The position numbers were made by a program, and so were the translations under genes. Below the pieces are notes generated by a model that saw only the letters and a program-made list of their open reading frames with translations, had not been told where the DNA came from and ran no database searches. A stretch of DNA of 64,000 bases, from the NCBI GenBank assembly GCA_001986395.2, contig MQVO02000023.1, forward strand, positions 124,001 through 188,000. Direction: 5' to 3'. This DNA is from Irpex lacteus. Lineage: Eukaryota; Basidiomycota; Agaricomycetes; Polyporales; Irpicaceae. How positions within the stretch are numbered: the stretch's first letter is position 1; every line of letters starts with the position of its first letter. Shown here piece by piece: positions 46,938 to 56,148 of the stretch.

Positions 46938-47092
46938 TGTCGAACTTCGCTGAAACACGCGCCTGGCTCCTCTTCTCGCCCTCCCTGGTGAATATTAGAG
47001 GCGGGTATCAGGATTCTTTCGTCCCGCCAGTGATCAGCTGAGCCCCAGCCTGTGCAATTTTTTGTTACTGGCCTACTCTTTTGAATTTGCTG
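46938..47092 (+). repeat. Dispersed repeat B, copy 1
   Basis: It shares with the other copies the series CGAACTTCGCTGAAACACGC, CTCTTCTCGCCCTCCCT, GATTCTTTCGTCCCGCC and GTGATCAGCTG, then a T-rich tract. Diverged and non-coding. It lies immediately before repeat A copy 2, with another B copy on the far side. Confidence 0.6.
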
Positions 47093-47110
47093 TGATGCAG
47101 TTGCACAACG

Positions 47111-47414
47111 TAATAGGGCAGACTCTAGGATGATTATTTAAGTAACAACTGAAAAGATCAAGGTGACGGTGTCAGCGGTATGGGCGCAGAGACAATAAAT
47201 TTGGACTTATGTAATTGACGGCTGACACGGTGTTGGCATTGCACATAAATACGTGCAATGTCAGTGGTATCTTGATCTGCGCAGCAAGAAGTGAAGTGTC
47301 AGTGGTATCTTGATCCGCGCAGCAAGAAGTTTGGTACTTGGTACATAATAAGTGCGGTGTCAGTGATATCTCGATCGGCGCCCGCGATGTTTGGCCTCGG
47401 CGTTCATGTCTCCA
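47111..47414 (+). repeat. Dispersed repeat A, copy 2
   Basis: Direct repeat of 1037-1331 with few differences, among them a short insertion (CCCGCGAT) before TTTGGCCTCGG. Flanked on both sides by copies of repeat B, giving a B-A-B order. Confidence 0.75.
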
Positions 47415-47566
47415 TCTGGCTCTCTTCTCGCCTTCCCTAGCGAATGGAATCGAGACGGCGATCACGATTCTTTCGTCCCGCTCACCTCCGCCAGTGATCA
47501 GCTCGAACCGAGCCTGTGCGATTCCTGAGTTATGGGCCTACCGTTTTGGAAATCGGCTGTAGTTGG
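47414..47566 (+). repeat. Dispersed repeat B, copy 2
   Basis: Contains CTCTCTTCTCGCCTTCCCTAG, GCGATCACGATTCTTTCGTC, GTGATCAGCTCGAACCGAGC and ends in a TTGGAAATCGGCTGTAG-type tail that is also seen in the copy at 52.1 kb. Non-coding. Confidence 0.6.
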
Positions 47567-48214
47567 TCCGACAATGATTTTGTACGAAATTATTTGGGTC
47601 GGCATGACGGCTTCTTGGAGCCGAATTCAGATCGATAGGCCGGTAACAAAACATTGCAGAGGGTGCAGCAGCTCTAGCCCTCTAGTTGCAAATCGGTGTA
47701 CCTGTCTTCTGAACGGTGTACGTACACACTCCAGTGCTAGTCCTCTGTCATGCCTCGCACATGAGCAAAACCCTACCACATACCTCATGGCATTCCATGA
47801 GCAAGATAGCACTGTGTGCACTTACGCTGAATTTCTAGGCCGCGGCGGTGCATGCAAGCATATATGAGCTACGGTGGTGATGGCGCAGCTGTTCCTACGC
47901 GAAGTGCAGGCCATCTCCATTCCCAGTCTTCGGTCATGGCTGCCAAACTCGGCTATAGAAGCCTACAGATTGCGCCAAGCCGGCGATCAGCAGCAGCCGT
48001 CATTACTACCCGACCATACTCATGCTCCTAAGATTCGGAGTGTCACAAGATACGAAGACGGTGATACTGATCTTTACGACTCGGACCTACTAGTGCTTGC
48101 TGTCTAGATTATCCCGTACATCAATATTCAATAGCCGAGAAGTGCACTTTAAAATTCCGGGAGACCTTCTCATAGACATGCAAATCCCCAGGCTGCGATA
48201 CAGATGATACAGGG
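47567..48214. other. Intergenic, no gene seen
   Basis: It lies between repeat B and the fourth BTB gene, with short open frames only. It should contain the promoter of the BTB gene starting at 48,215. Confidence 0.4.
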
Positions 48215-49271
48215 ATGACATCCATCTCACTCGAGAATGAAAGCCACTACTATCTTGACTCGCGGTTCCTGGTCATGAAGGTGAGTTTCCGACATTTATC
48301 TACACATATATCTGCGCTGATGGCGAGAATTGTTAGGCAGGTTCTACTCTTTTCCGCCTCCCAATCTCTGTTTTCATCTCTCGCTGCCCATCCTTTCCAA
48401 ACCACGTTCGTATCCCTACAGAGGAGGAGATCACCACAGGAGTGTCGGATGATCACCCGTTGAACTTACCCGATATAACTTCGGAGGAGTTTGAGGCCTT
48501 TTTGGACTACATATACCCTTCTCTGTGAGTGTTAAGGTCTTCCTCACCAACATATGACATTCATTCATGCATACTGCTTGGAACAGTGTACCAAACACCT
48601 TTTCGGTCGATGCTCTAGAGGCTATTCTCAAGCTCTCCCAGATGTATACAGTGGAGGACGGCATCAAGTTCGCTTGTCAAAGGCTCTATAGTAAGAAGTA
48701 TAGCATCCCTCCAGTACGCCTCCTGGGTATCTCTCTCAAGTATGGCCTCTCCCTCCTCTTCATGCATGCTTTTCGCACCTTGGCCGATATACCCCTCGAC
48801 GATCTCTCGGCTGCAGAGCTTGAGCTGGTCCCTTCCTCTATCTTGTGCAAATTGCGTATTGTTCGTCACAACGTCCGTACTCACCGGCAAGATCTCGTCC
48901 TCAACAAACTTTCTATCTATGGCAAAAACTCTCGTTGTGCACAAGGGCTCTATTGTTTTCAGCAAATGCAGACACGGTGGGATTACATAGCACACCCAAT
49001 GCTGCTGAGTCCGGAGTGGCACTCCGCTGAGACAATAGCGCGCGCTCTGGTACGTTGCCTGCGCCAAGACCGGACTTGCCGAAACTGTGCCCAATTGTAT
49101 CGTGAAGTCTATGAGTCAGAATTGGTCAGGGACGAACGCAGAATCATACTCAAGGCAAGCAGGGCAGCATGCAAGAGTGAAGGATTGGGATGTAGCAAGG
49201 CAAGCGGGGTTAAGGACAGCAATTCCGTAGCAGAAGATTTGGTCTCCCAGTTGTACCACGTGTCTTGCTAA
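48215..49271 (+). CDS. BTB/POZ-fold protein (paralogue 4, intact)
   Basis: Exons 48,215-48,280, 48,337-48,524 and 48,587-49,271 join in phase (0, 2) to about 312 aa. Exon 1 is MTSISLENESHYYLDSRF...; exon 2 holds AGSTLFRLPISVFISRC and LPDITSEEFEAFLDYIYPS, the clearest BTB core of the four copies; exon 3 holds FSVDALEAILKLSQMY and the helical half, then cysteines in CAQGLYC and CRNCAQLY, and an extended charged tail (ASRAACKSEGLGC). The spacing of Cys pairs parallels paralogue 3, suggesting a shared zinc-binding tail. Same strand as, and 1.5 kb downstream of, paralogue 3. Confidence 0.8.
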
Positions 49272-49568
49272 GAGTTTCGGTGTGTTGATGTCGATGGAAG
49301 ATACTTACGGACGTTAAGCAAACTCGGAATGAATTCAATAATTACAGTATGCTCATAACTGGTCTGCACACTCGCACTGAGCTAACTGGCGGGGTATGTT
49401 ACCTCAAGTTCCTTCCTCACCGTTCACCGCAAGCATCTGTCGTCGTGGACAGAGCCTGGATCGCATATACAGTCCGTGTGACTCGTGAAATCCGTGCAAG
49501 TTGTACATCTCTGTGTTCTATTTACAGCTTACACCACACTGTACCTTGACACCGCAACAGTGACTACT
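49272..49568. other. Intergenic, no gene seen
   Basis: Downstream of the fourth BTB gene; short open frames only. It ends at the isolated 115-bp element. Confidence 0.35.
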
Positions 49569-49683
49569 TAGTATCGTACAGTAACTCGACACTGTATATA
49601 TTTGGGCACTTACGAACGTGTGGGCCATGTGTGTGGTATTCATACTTTCTTGTAAGGCGATCACTACTTAGTCACTAGTACTA
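49569..49683. mobile_element. 115-bp short element, isolated copy
   Basis: Same element as at 7833-7947 and 36,433-36,547, here with no transposase fragment beside it. One substitution from the arm copies was seen (TTACGAACG for CTACGAACG). Its isolated position shows where the element's own borders lie. Confidence 0.65.
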
Positions 49684-49813
49684 GCTTCTCGTCACTGGTG
49701 ACAAGGATGGACGGTAAGACGTGCTCGTGCCGAACAAGGACAATTTCTGATTAGTTTCTGCGCCAGGAACGTGACCCTAACGCCCAGGCCATCAGATATC
49801 TGTGGCAATATTT

Positions 49814-49872
49814 CTGTAGTCTCGCACCTAGCCTCTCACGCCTTCCCAATTTGGGAGCCCTGGCGTGAGAGT
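49814..49872. repeat. Left 48-bp inverted repeat with nested hairpin
   Basis: Bases 49,814-49,861 match the reverse complement of 51,823-51,870 with one mismatch. At the inner side of this copy CTCTCACGCC (49,833-49,842) also pairs with GGCGTGAGAG (49,863-49,872), and the loop between contains the near-palindrome TTCCCAATTTGGGA. The nested fold is intact only here. Together with its partner it brackets the helicase gene. Confidence 0.7.
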
Positions 49873-50089
49873 CTGGTGGCTTCCCAACAAGGAAACCGGG
49901 AAGAGGGCTTACGCCTTTTCGCGGAGAGCGCCTAAGAAAATCGACTCTCTCGCGCGCGACCACCAGTGCACACTCGCTCTGTCCTTCAGCACACTCCTTT
50001 CGCCCTTATGACGCTCTAGATATTTTATATATAATATATCTCATTCAAACCCACCAATTATCGACTCTGAAACAAGGTTATGCGCGAGA

Positions 50090-51500
50090 ATGACCGAAAA
50101 TCCGCAACCTCACTCCTCAACAGCTGTCTGGCCTCCTCGGCGCAAGCCACGAGCTGAACGCGCTGCAGCTACTCATCCGAAGCCTTCATGGGCCTCGAAA
50201 GGTGAGAAGTCCGTTAAAAAAACCATCGTCTACCCCTCGACCACCGCCCCCACCACCACCATTGCCACCACCTCTGCCCTTGCCAAGGGTATCTTCTCCG
50301 GAGCCTTCCACACCACTTCGCGATGTACTCAACCAGAAGCGCAAGATACAATATCGAAGTGGGTGGGAGGCGACACCGAAACCACCTTCCTACACTCCAT
50401 ATGAACTGGATCGCAGTGTTCGCAAGCGGCTGAAAGCTTTGGACACTATGCCTGTAATTCCCCCCTTCACTCGATCGAAGCCCCTTTCGGAAGCGCGGTG
50501 GAACGAGCTTGCTCACGAAGCTGGTTTTCTTGATGAAGGCCAGTGTCTGAGGAGCTTCCAGATGCAGTGCGCGAACGCGGTTGTGAGCCGTTTAGGAGAT
50601 GTTGCTGTTGTTGCGCCGACGGGAGCTGGAAAGTCAATGGTGTGGATGTTGCCGCTACTGGTCGCGAAAGATGGGATATGTCTTGTTATTACTCCGTATA
50701 CAAGCCTTGGTATAGAGTGTGAGCAAAGGTACGTTTTCGCTTTACATGTGCTGTATCAAGTGAGCTGATTTTGTCTTAGAGTGGCCTCAGCAGCTGTGAC
50801 TTCTGTCTTTGTGTATGCCGAGCAGAACAGCGAGGCTATTCTTACAAGTGTAGCACAAGGTCACTTCCGTGTAGTGTTCGTCTGCCCAGAAATGGTCGAA
50901 AATCCAACTTTTGCACCTATCCTTCATTCGAAACTGTTCCAGCGCCGGCTGCTCGCTGTCTACGTCGACGAGGCTCACCTGGCTCATGAATCCGCTGACT
51001 GGCGCACCTCTTACGCGCGATTGTATAAGCTTCGTCCAATCATCGGTTCTGATGTACCCTTGGTCCCGATTTCGGCTACTCTTCCTGGGACTTATCGTCG
51101 CTCACCACTCAAGCACATTGGACTACGAGATGATTACGGCCTTATCAACTTGGGCAACTTTCGTGCTGAGTTGTCAACTGTCGTGTTGACACTGGACACT
51201 GCACGATCATCGTTTGACTATAGCCTTGGGTTCATAGTCCCTGATGGTTGTCGCCTAAACACTATCAAAAGAACTATTGTTTATTGCGACGACGTGACTA
51301 TGTTGACGGATCTGCTATGGTGGTTCACGGCAAGGCTCAAGAGTGTCCGCCTGCCTTCGTCGTTAGTGGAGATACTGCATGCTGGGCTTTCTCCGACGCA
51401 CGAGGGGATTGTCGGTGAAATGCGCTCCAGAGACTGCACCGGGGGTAGCGTGTGGCGAGCACCAAGACGCTCATCGAAACGACGAAGGCCCATTATTTGA
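50090..51500 (+). pseudogene. RecQ-like DEAH-box helicase, truncated
   Basis: ATP-dependent DNA helicase of the RecQ-like group that is multicopy in Agaricomycetes. A Pro-rich N-terminus is followed by FQMQCANAVV, Walker A APTGAGKS, an intron at about 50,728-50,780, VFVCPEMVE, the DEAH-box YVDEAHLAHE, motif III ISATLP, and the start of the second RecA lobe (RTIVYCDDV, ILHAGLSPTHEG). At about 51,440 homology stops: motifs V and VI, with the arginine finger, are missing, and an unrelated antisense fragment follows. So it is probably inactive. The true start is uncertain (the ATG at 50,090 needs an intron). It sits inside a 48-bp inverted-repeat pair. Confidence 0.7.
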
Positions 51501-51504
51501 GTTG

Positions 51505-51822
51505 CACTTCGAGTGGTGATGGCTGGATCAATATTAAGGATGATGAGCACGGCAGAGACCTGATCGTGCTGAAGGCTGCTATGGAGGGCAGACGTTTCCC
51601 ATGCCCGCTTCCGCCAGTTGAAGTTATCGTACGCCAGTTCCTTCGCGTTGTCTTCATTTTGAGCTGCCTCTCTTGATATTCGATTGGTGTCATCGGTCAC
51701 CGCGGCTATTGCACGTCCCCGCACATCATAAGACATGCAAAAACCCAGTCGGTTCAAGATCTGGATGAGCCGCTTCGAAGCACCAGTCTCCCATAGGACA
51801 AAGGTATTGACTAAAGCATGGT
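51505..51822 (-). pseudogene. DUF6589-like fragment
   Basis: The minus-strand open frame reads SKRLIQILNRLGFCMSYD, then ELAYDNFNWRKRAWE and LHSSLQHDQVSAVLI. The pattern (S/A-S-K-R-x-I-x-x-L-N-x-L-G...S-Y, then YDN-N) matches the N-terminal block of DUF6589-type proteins, which are common and repetitive in Agaricomycetes. The fragment starts at the right inverted repeat and ends where the helicase homology ends, on the opposite strand. Family assignment is from memory of the pattern. Confidence 0.5.
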
Positions 51823-51870
51823 AGGGCTCCCAAATTGGGAAGGCGTGAGAGGTTAGGTGCGAGACTACAG
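51823..51870. repeat. Right 48-bp inverted repeat
   Basis: Reverse complement of 49,814-49,861 with one mismatch (TTAGG here against the complement of CCTAG). It closes a 2,057-bp unit holding a truncated helicase and a DUF6589-like fragment. No clear target-site duplication outside the pair. Confidence 0.7.
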
Positions 51871-52025
51871 CGGATCGTACCTACCGTGTACCGTATACGT
51901 GGTACGTCATCGTGGCCGGCATGGCTGACAGTACACGCTTACCGGTCAGTGGTTCACGTCGCCGGATCTCTCCGTCTTTGGTTCCGAAGATCCAATCACC
52001 GACAAAGACGATTTTCAAGTACAGC

Positions 52026-52206
52026 CAGATTCAAAACGATAGGTCCACTTCGCTCAAGACGCACACAGTCGGACTTCGCTGTTCGCCCTCCCTAGCGAAT
52101 AAGAGCCATGCGGCCATCACGATTCCCAACTCTGCCTGTGATGAGCTCGAACCGAGCCTCTGCCATTTTTTCGTTAAGGGCCTATCGTTCTGAATTCGGC
52201 TGTAAC
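52026..52206 (+). repeat. Dispersed repeat B, copy 3
   Basis: It starts with ATTCAAAACGATAGG and GTCGGACTTCGCTG, shared with the copy at 59.9 kb, then the common GCCCTCCCTAGCGAAT, ATCACGATTCCC and GAGCTCGAACCGAGCCT blocks. It is followed at 52,228-52,275 by a tract shared with the inverted-repeat arms (9293-9350). Confidence 0.65.
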
Positions 52207-52227
52207 TTATGCAAAAGTGTGTTCCAT

Positions 52228-52275
52228 TTAGTCTCCCCAAAGCAGACGACCTACCAACTTTCGTGCCTCAGGATC
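52228..52275 (+). repeat. Fragment shared with inverted-repeat arms
   Basis: CTCCCCAAAGCAGACGACCTACC and CAACTTTCGTGCCTCA parallel 9294-9350 and its mirror near 35,030-35,086, where a few extra bases are present. A shorter piece occurs near 45,655. It is a dispersed repeat fragment next to repeat B. Confidence 0.55.
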
Positions 52276-52696
52276 GCGGTTCCATTCACCGAGCATATTG
52301 AACACGGCCGAGCGCTGATCGGGTGACAGCCGACATCGCCTATCCGCTGCTACTTCTTGGTGGCGGTAGTACCTCCGGGGTCTTGCTTCGTTGCAGTTGC
52401 ATTTTTTTTCTCTCCGACACTGGGGTCCTTCTTCGTGGCTCTGATGAAGCCATACAAGCGTCGCTTGATACGCCGTCAGCTTTTCAACCCACCCAGTCAA
52501 CTTGAAGAACGCGGCATGAGAATGTGGCTGCCAAAGACTATGAATTTGAGAGCACAATCTACCCCTGGTAAGAGCTTTATCACAAACAGGAGGAGAGTGC
52601 TCATTGCCGTTAATCACAGGGAAAGCAGGTCGCGACTTAGGCTCACCAAGCGTGCGTAATAGGAGCTGTCAACACGGCAGATTGTATCTCATCTTC

Positions 52697-53632
52697 ATGT
52701 AGGAGAATACTCAGCGGCCCACAACGACTGCTCCACGTTATATCGTGAGACGTCGAACACAGTCCACTGTCTTACCAAGAATATGTTGGAGAGTCGCGCG
52801 GGGCTTTTTTCTGGCCTCCCTTTTCACAATGGTCGGAATTCTGACCCAGCAGTGGCTGCCCCATACCTCACTCAATACATCCCTGTCGTTTCTTCAAGTA
52901 ATGGTGTGCGGCAATGTACAGCCCACTACTTCCCATAGTCCTTTCCACGTCAGTGCACCACGAACTCCTACTCCATTTAACTACGCTCTCAAGCAATGTG
53001 GTGCTGAGGTTGTCCTAGATTTGACCAGCACTTCAAAGAAGATCTCCTCTGTCGTCCCCCCCCCAGACTCAGAGCTCCGTGTTGCTCGCCGGGATGACGA
53101 TGGTGCCCCTCCACCCGGTACTGTCCCTCCACCTCTGAAGACTGAACCCTCGTATGCCATTGATGGGAATTTGGACACTCCGCGTTGTTGGGAGTTTGAT
53201 GGACATTTCGGACAGCTAGGATTCATCCTCGTATCTATGTTGAACGTCTCTTCCTTGACCATCGCCCACTACCAGCATGTGGCCGTACAGTCTGCTCCCC
53301 GATCCATAATCCTCTGGGGTCTGGTGGATGGACAGGACTGGGAAGACAGCTACTGGCGAAACATTGATCTACGGAGAAGACTAAACGAACACCTTCCCCA
53401 AGGAATATCGCCCCCTCCTTCTACCGACGATATTTACACTCCTCTCGCCTTCGTGGAGTATAATCCGTATCTAGATACCAACGAACAATCCTTTCCCGTG
53501 TTCAAGGAAGTGGAAGAGCTGGGCTTTCCGATTGGTATTGTGATTGTCCAGATACTCAGCAATTGGGGGTCAACAAGTACTAGTCTATGCCATGTCGGTG
53601 TCCACGGCCTTCCCATGGATCTAGATACATGA
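52697..53632 (+). CDS. SUN-domain membrane protein
   Basis: Likely SUN (Sad1/UNC-84) family protein. These are nuclear-envelope or ER membrane proteins, and in the nuclear envelope they join KASH partners. After an acceptor at 52,697 the frame reads ENTQRPTTTAPRYIVRRR, a single hydrophobic span (GFFLASLFTMVGILTQQWLP), a Pro-rich linker, then the SUN domain in the C-terminal half: AIDGNLDTPRCWEFDGHFGQ, LTIAHYQHVAVQSAPRSIIL, FPVFKEVEELGFPIGIVIVQ, ILSNWGSTSTSLCHVGVHG. The closing SN-G-----C---V-VHG pattern is typical. The first exon with the start ATG was not resolved: the in-frame start at 52,745 is a GTG. No stop inside, so it may be functional. Confidence 0.7.
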
Positions 53633-54900
53633 CAGACGGTCTGGTAAGTAAGCTTCCACAGCATTATCTACCATCAAGTTACAGGAAGCTTACAATCTTA
53701 CACCAAAAGCGTGGGGTTGCACGTTGAACTAAGGTGGGCCTTGGGAAATGGGATTACAGTTGGCGTGGATTTTCCGTTGTCTTAGAAATACATGTGACTT
53801 CAATGCATGGAGTGTTCTTTCATATGTGACTCGGATGCATAGATCCCAGATTCTGTAAGCAGTATATCCCAACTTGACTCCCTTCGTTCGTATGCCGATG
53901 GCGCTGGCAGAAAGGGGGGCTGAGTCGATGTACATCCGAGCCAGTACATTGGTAATCTCATGCATGGACGCACGACTATTACTTAGGCTATTTATTAGTA
54001 CACGAACTTGCGTCCTGCTGAAATGAGAAGGGAAGACGGTCACGGTGCGTATGTACAGTACAGGAAGAAACGTACCTAGCTCCAAAAGTTGCCCTGCCTC
54101 AGGCTTGTTCTACTGGTCTACTTATCTCCATCTCTCGGGAGTCTCTCGGCCCATTCTTCTCTACACCACACCAAAGAAAAGCTGCCCGTGAATACGTTGC
54201 AGCAGAACGTCTTCTTTCTTTGCATACCATATATGCCATGATATGGCAACGGCCGGACCTTACATTGATGCGTACACGACGCGCGAACTCCTTTGCGCAA
54301 TTGCTATATCGACGACCTCAACCTCAGTATGGAAGGCAATTTTTGGACCGGCTGGTTCAACGACAAGTGCGTACAAAACACAGTGACATACATATCCTAC
54401 ATACCTACATATTTGATATTATCTCGCAGCATCCCTGACATCGCGCAGGGACGATTGTATGAATTGCCTCCGCGATTGCAATTCGACGACGTCCCTCTGC
54501 TCACAGCCGGGCCGCCCCAGCCTCTGAAAGGGGGACAAGTATGTACTTGCCTTTCACTGTTGTACTCCTACTTATCTCTTCAATTCCAGAATCAGCTTGG
54601 GACCGACCAGGCCCTAGAACCGTCGTTTGGCTTTATCTCCGTGCCTACTGGTAACGGAGGCCGGGCCCAGCAAATCCATGCTGACTGATACTCTGCGCAA
54701 AATTCACGCTTCACGCCATCTCACGATAAGCATGAGCAGCAAGATTACCAGGTAAGTTCATGCTCTTGCTGCTTGTGTCCAGAGAGGGTAGCTGACGGAT
54801 ACCGCCACAGCTGCGTGCTCCAAACCTCAGGCTCCCGCCCACGCAGGATACCTCATCGCCGGCAGCGGTGCTCCTCACATGATGCGGTGGTACCGTGATT
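53633..54900. other. Mostly non-coding; one possible short gene
   Basis: At 54,320-54,688 three open stretches lie between intron-like gaps (MEGNFWTGWFNDK; LYELPPRLQFDDVPLL; LGTDQALEPSFGFISVPTGN before a stop at 54,688). They could be a small gene, but the family is unknown. The rest shows nothing. Confidence 0.3.
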
Positions 54901-55009
54901 CGGCCAGTCAAGAATGTGCAGCACCATAGCCTCCCCCCCCCTTTCTGCCATTGCCCCGCTTCCGCGTGCACACACCGTACGCCGTTGGAGCTCAGCGTGG
55001 AGGTTATTA

Positions 55010-55420
55010 TGATTATGCCCGCACTGTCACCCTCCGGCAATCTTGGTCGTCGCTCACGGTCTGATTCGTCGCAGTTGCCCCAATCTCCTGACAGACGTGC
55101 TACAAAGCGTCAGAATGCGACAGATGCTCAGAACGAGGATGCGGTGGCTGCTTTCGATCCGACACCTCCGGAAGCACTCTCTTGTCATCCGAAAAAGCCT
55201 GTTGCTGCCAAGCCCGAAATCACAAAGAAGAAGAAAATCAAACCACCATCGAGCAAGGGCGCCCCCGTGAAAAACGAGGACGACGGACTAGAGTGGTCTG
55301 ACGAGGATATCACTAAATTCCTTCGCAACTATTGGACGGAAATGATGCTGTGGCGGGTTCGGTCGCGGACGGGGAATCAATCATGCAGGACCGGCATTAC
55401 AAGATGGTATGTGGATTCTT
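55010..55420 (+). CDS. Small lysine-rich protein candidate
   Basis: The open frame from an ATG near 55,010 reads MIMPALSPSGNLGRRSRSD, then a long Lys/Pro-rich disordered stretch (KPEITKKKKIKPPSSKGAP) and an acidic-aromatic end (GLEWSDEDITKFLRNYWTEM). The last block resembles the start of a Myb/SANT-like helix set, but it is too short to be sure. An intron-like gap follows. Low confidence. Confidence 0.3.
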
Positions 55421-55514
55421 CTACTAGTACAAGGCGGACTGTAACTAATTCTCTGTACCTAGCTTGCGGATTCCCGGCAGTGGAAGGGAATTCGCAGTCC
55501 ATATCCCCGATCGT

Positions 55515-55780
55515 ACTACAGTCCTGCCGATCACGTCTCTCTCCAAGATTTCGAAGCTGCTGAGGCTGTCAGATTTGTACGACGCCCAGGACTCGGAGGG
55601 CCGTGACTTCGCACTCAGGCACCTCACTATCAGTCGGATTGATCCAACAGCATTATATTCAAGGCAAGCTGGGAAGCCTGCAAGAGTGAAGGATTGAGAT
55701 GCAACGCAAGTAGGGATAAGGACGACGCAGCATTGATGTATTAGACTCTCTAGATGCATCAGACTTAGGTTTAGAGTTGT
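55515..55780 (+). pseudogene. BTB/POZ paralogue remnant with internal deletion
   Basis: 55,530-55,655 matches the beginning of the third exon of the intact BTB genes (VSLQDFEA, then after a frameshift RLSDLYDAQDSEGRDFALRH). It then jumps at about 55,660 straight to sequence like the extreme 3' end of the 48.2-kb gene (AGGCAAGC-GGG, then TGCAAGAGTGAAGGATTG, matching 49,156-49,195). About 450 bp of the middle are missing. A decayed fifth copy, not functional. Confidence 0.65.
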
Positions 55781-56148
55781 ATCGTCTATTAGACTGAGAG
55801 TCCCCTGGTGTGAACGTGTAGATATTTTACGGACGTTATCATTTCTTTGCAACGAGTTTTATAACAACGTGGATATTACTCGTTCGCAGGTTTGCATCGT
55901 GACAGGGCACAACAAGGAAACTTACGGGCCTGACTCGAACGAAATCAGACTCAGCCGACGAATTGGCGAAAATACATAGAACTCAGTTGTCTAGCATGGA
56001 AGATGTGAACATAAATATAACTTCCAGAGAAAGATAAGAGAGATGCAGGTCAATATAAAACATAGGACTACCTATGTATTCTATCATCACAAAGCCTTGT
56101 TAGTCAACCCCTCCACAAAAAAGCCTCTTTTCACCAGTAGGTCATTCG

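Noticed and set aside
51281..51500. Continuation of the DUF6589-like minus-strand frame through the helicase 3' end
   Set aside because: Below about 51,505 the minus frame is only the shadow of the helicase coding strand.
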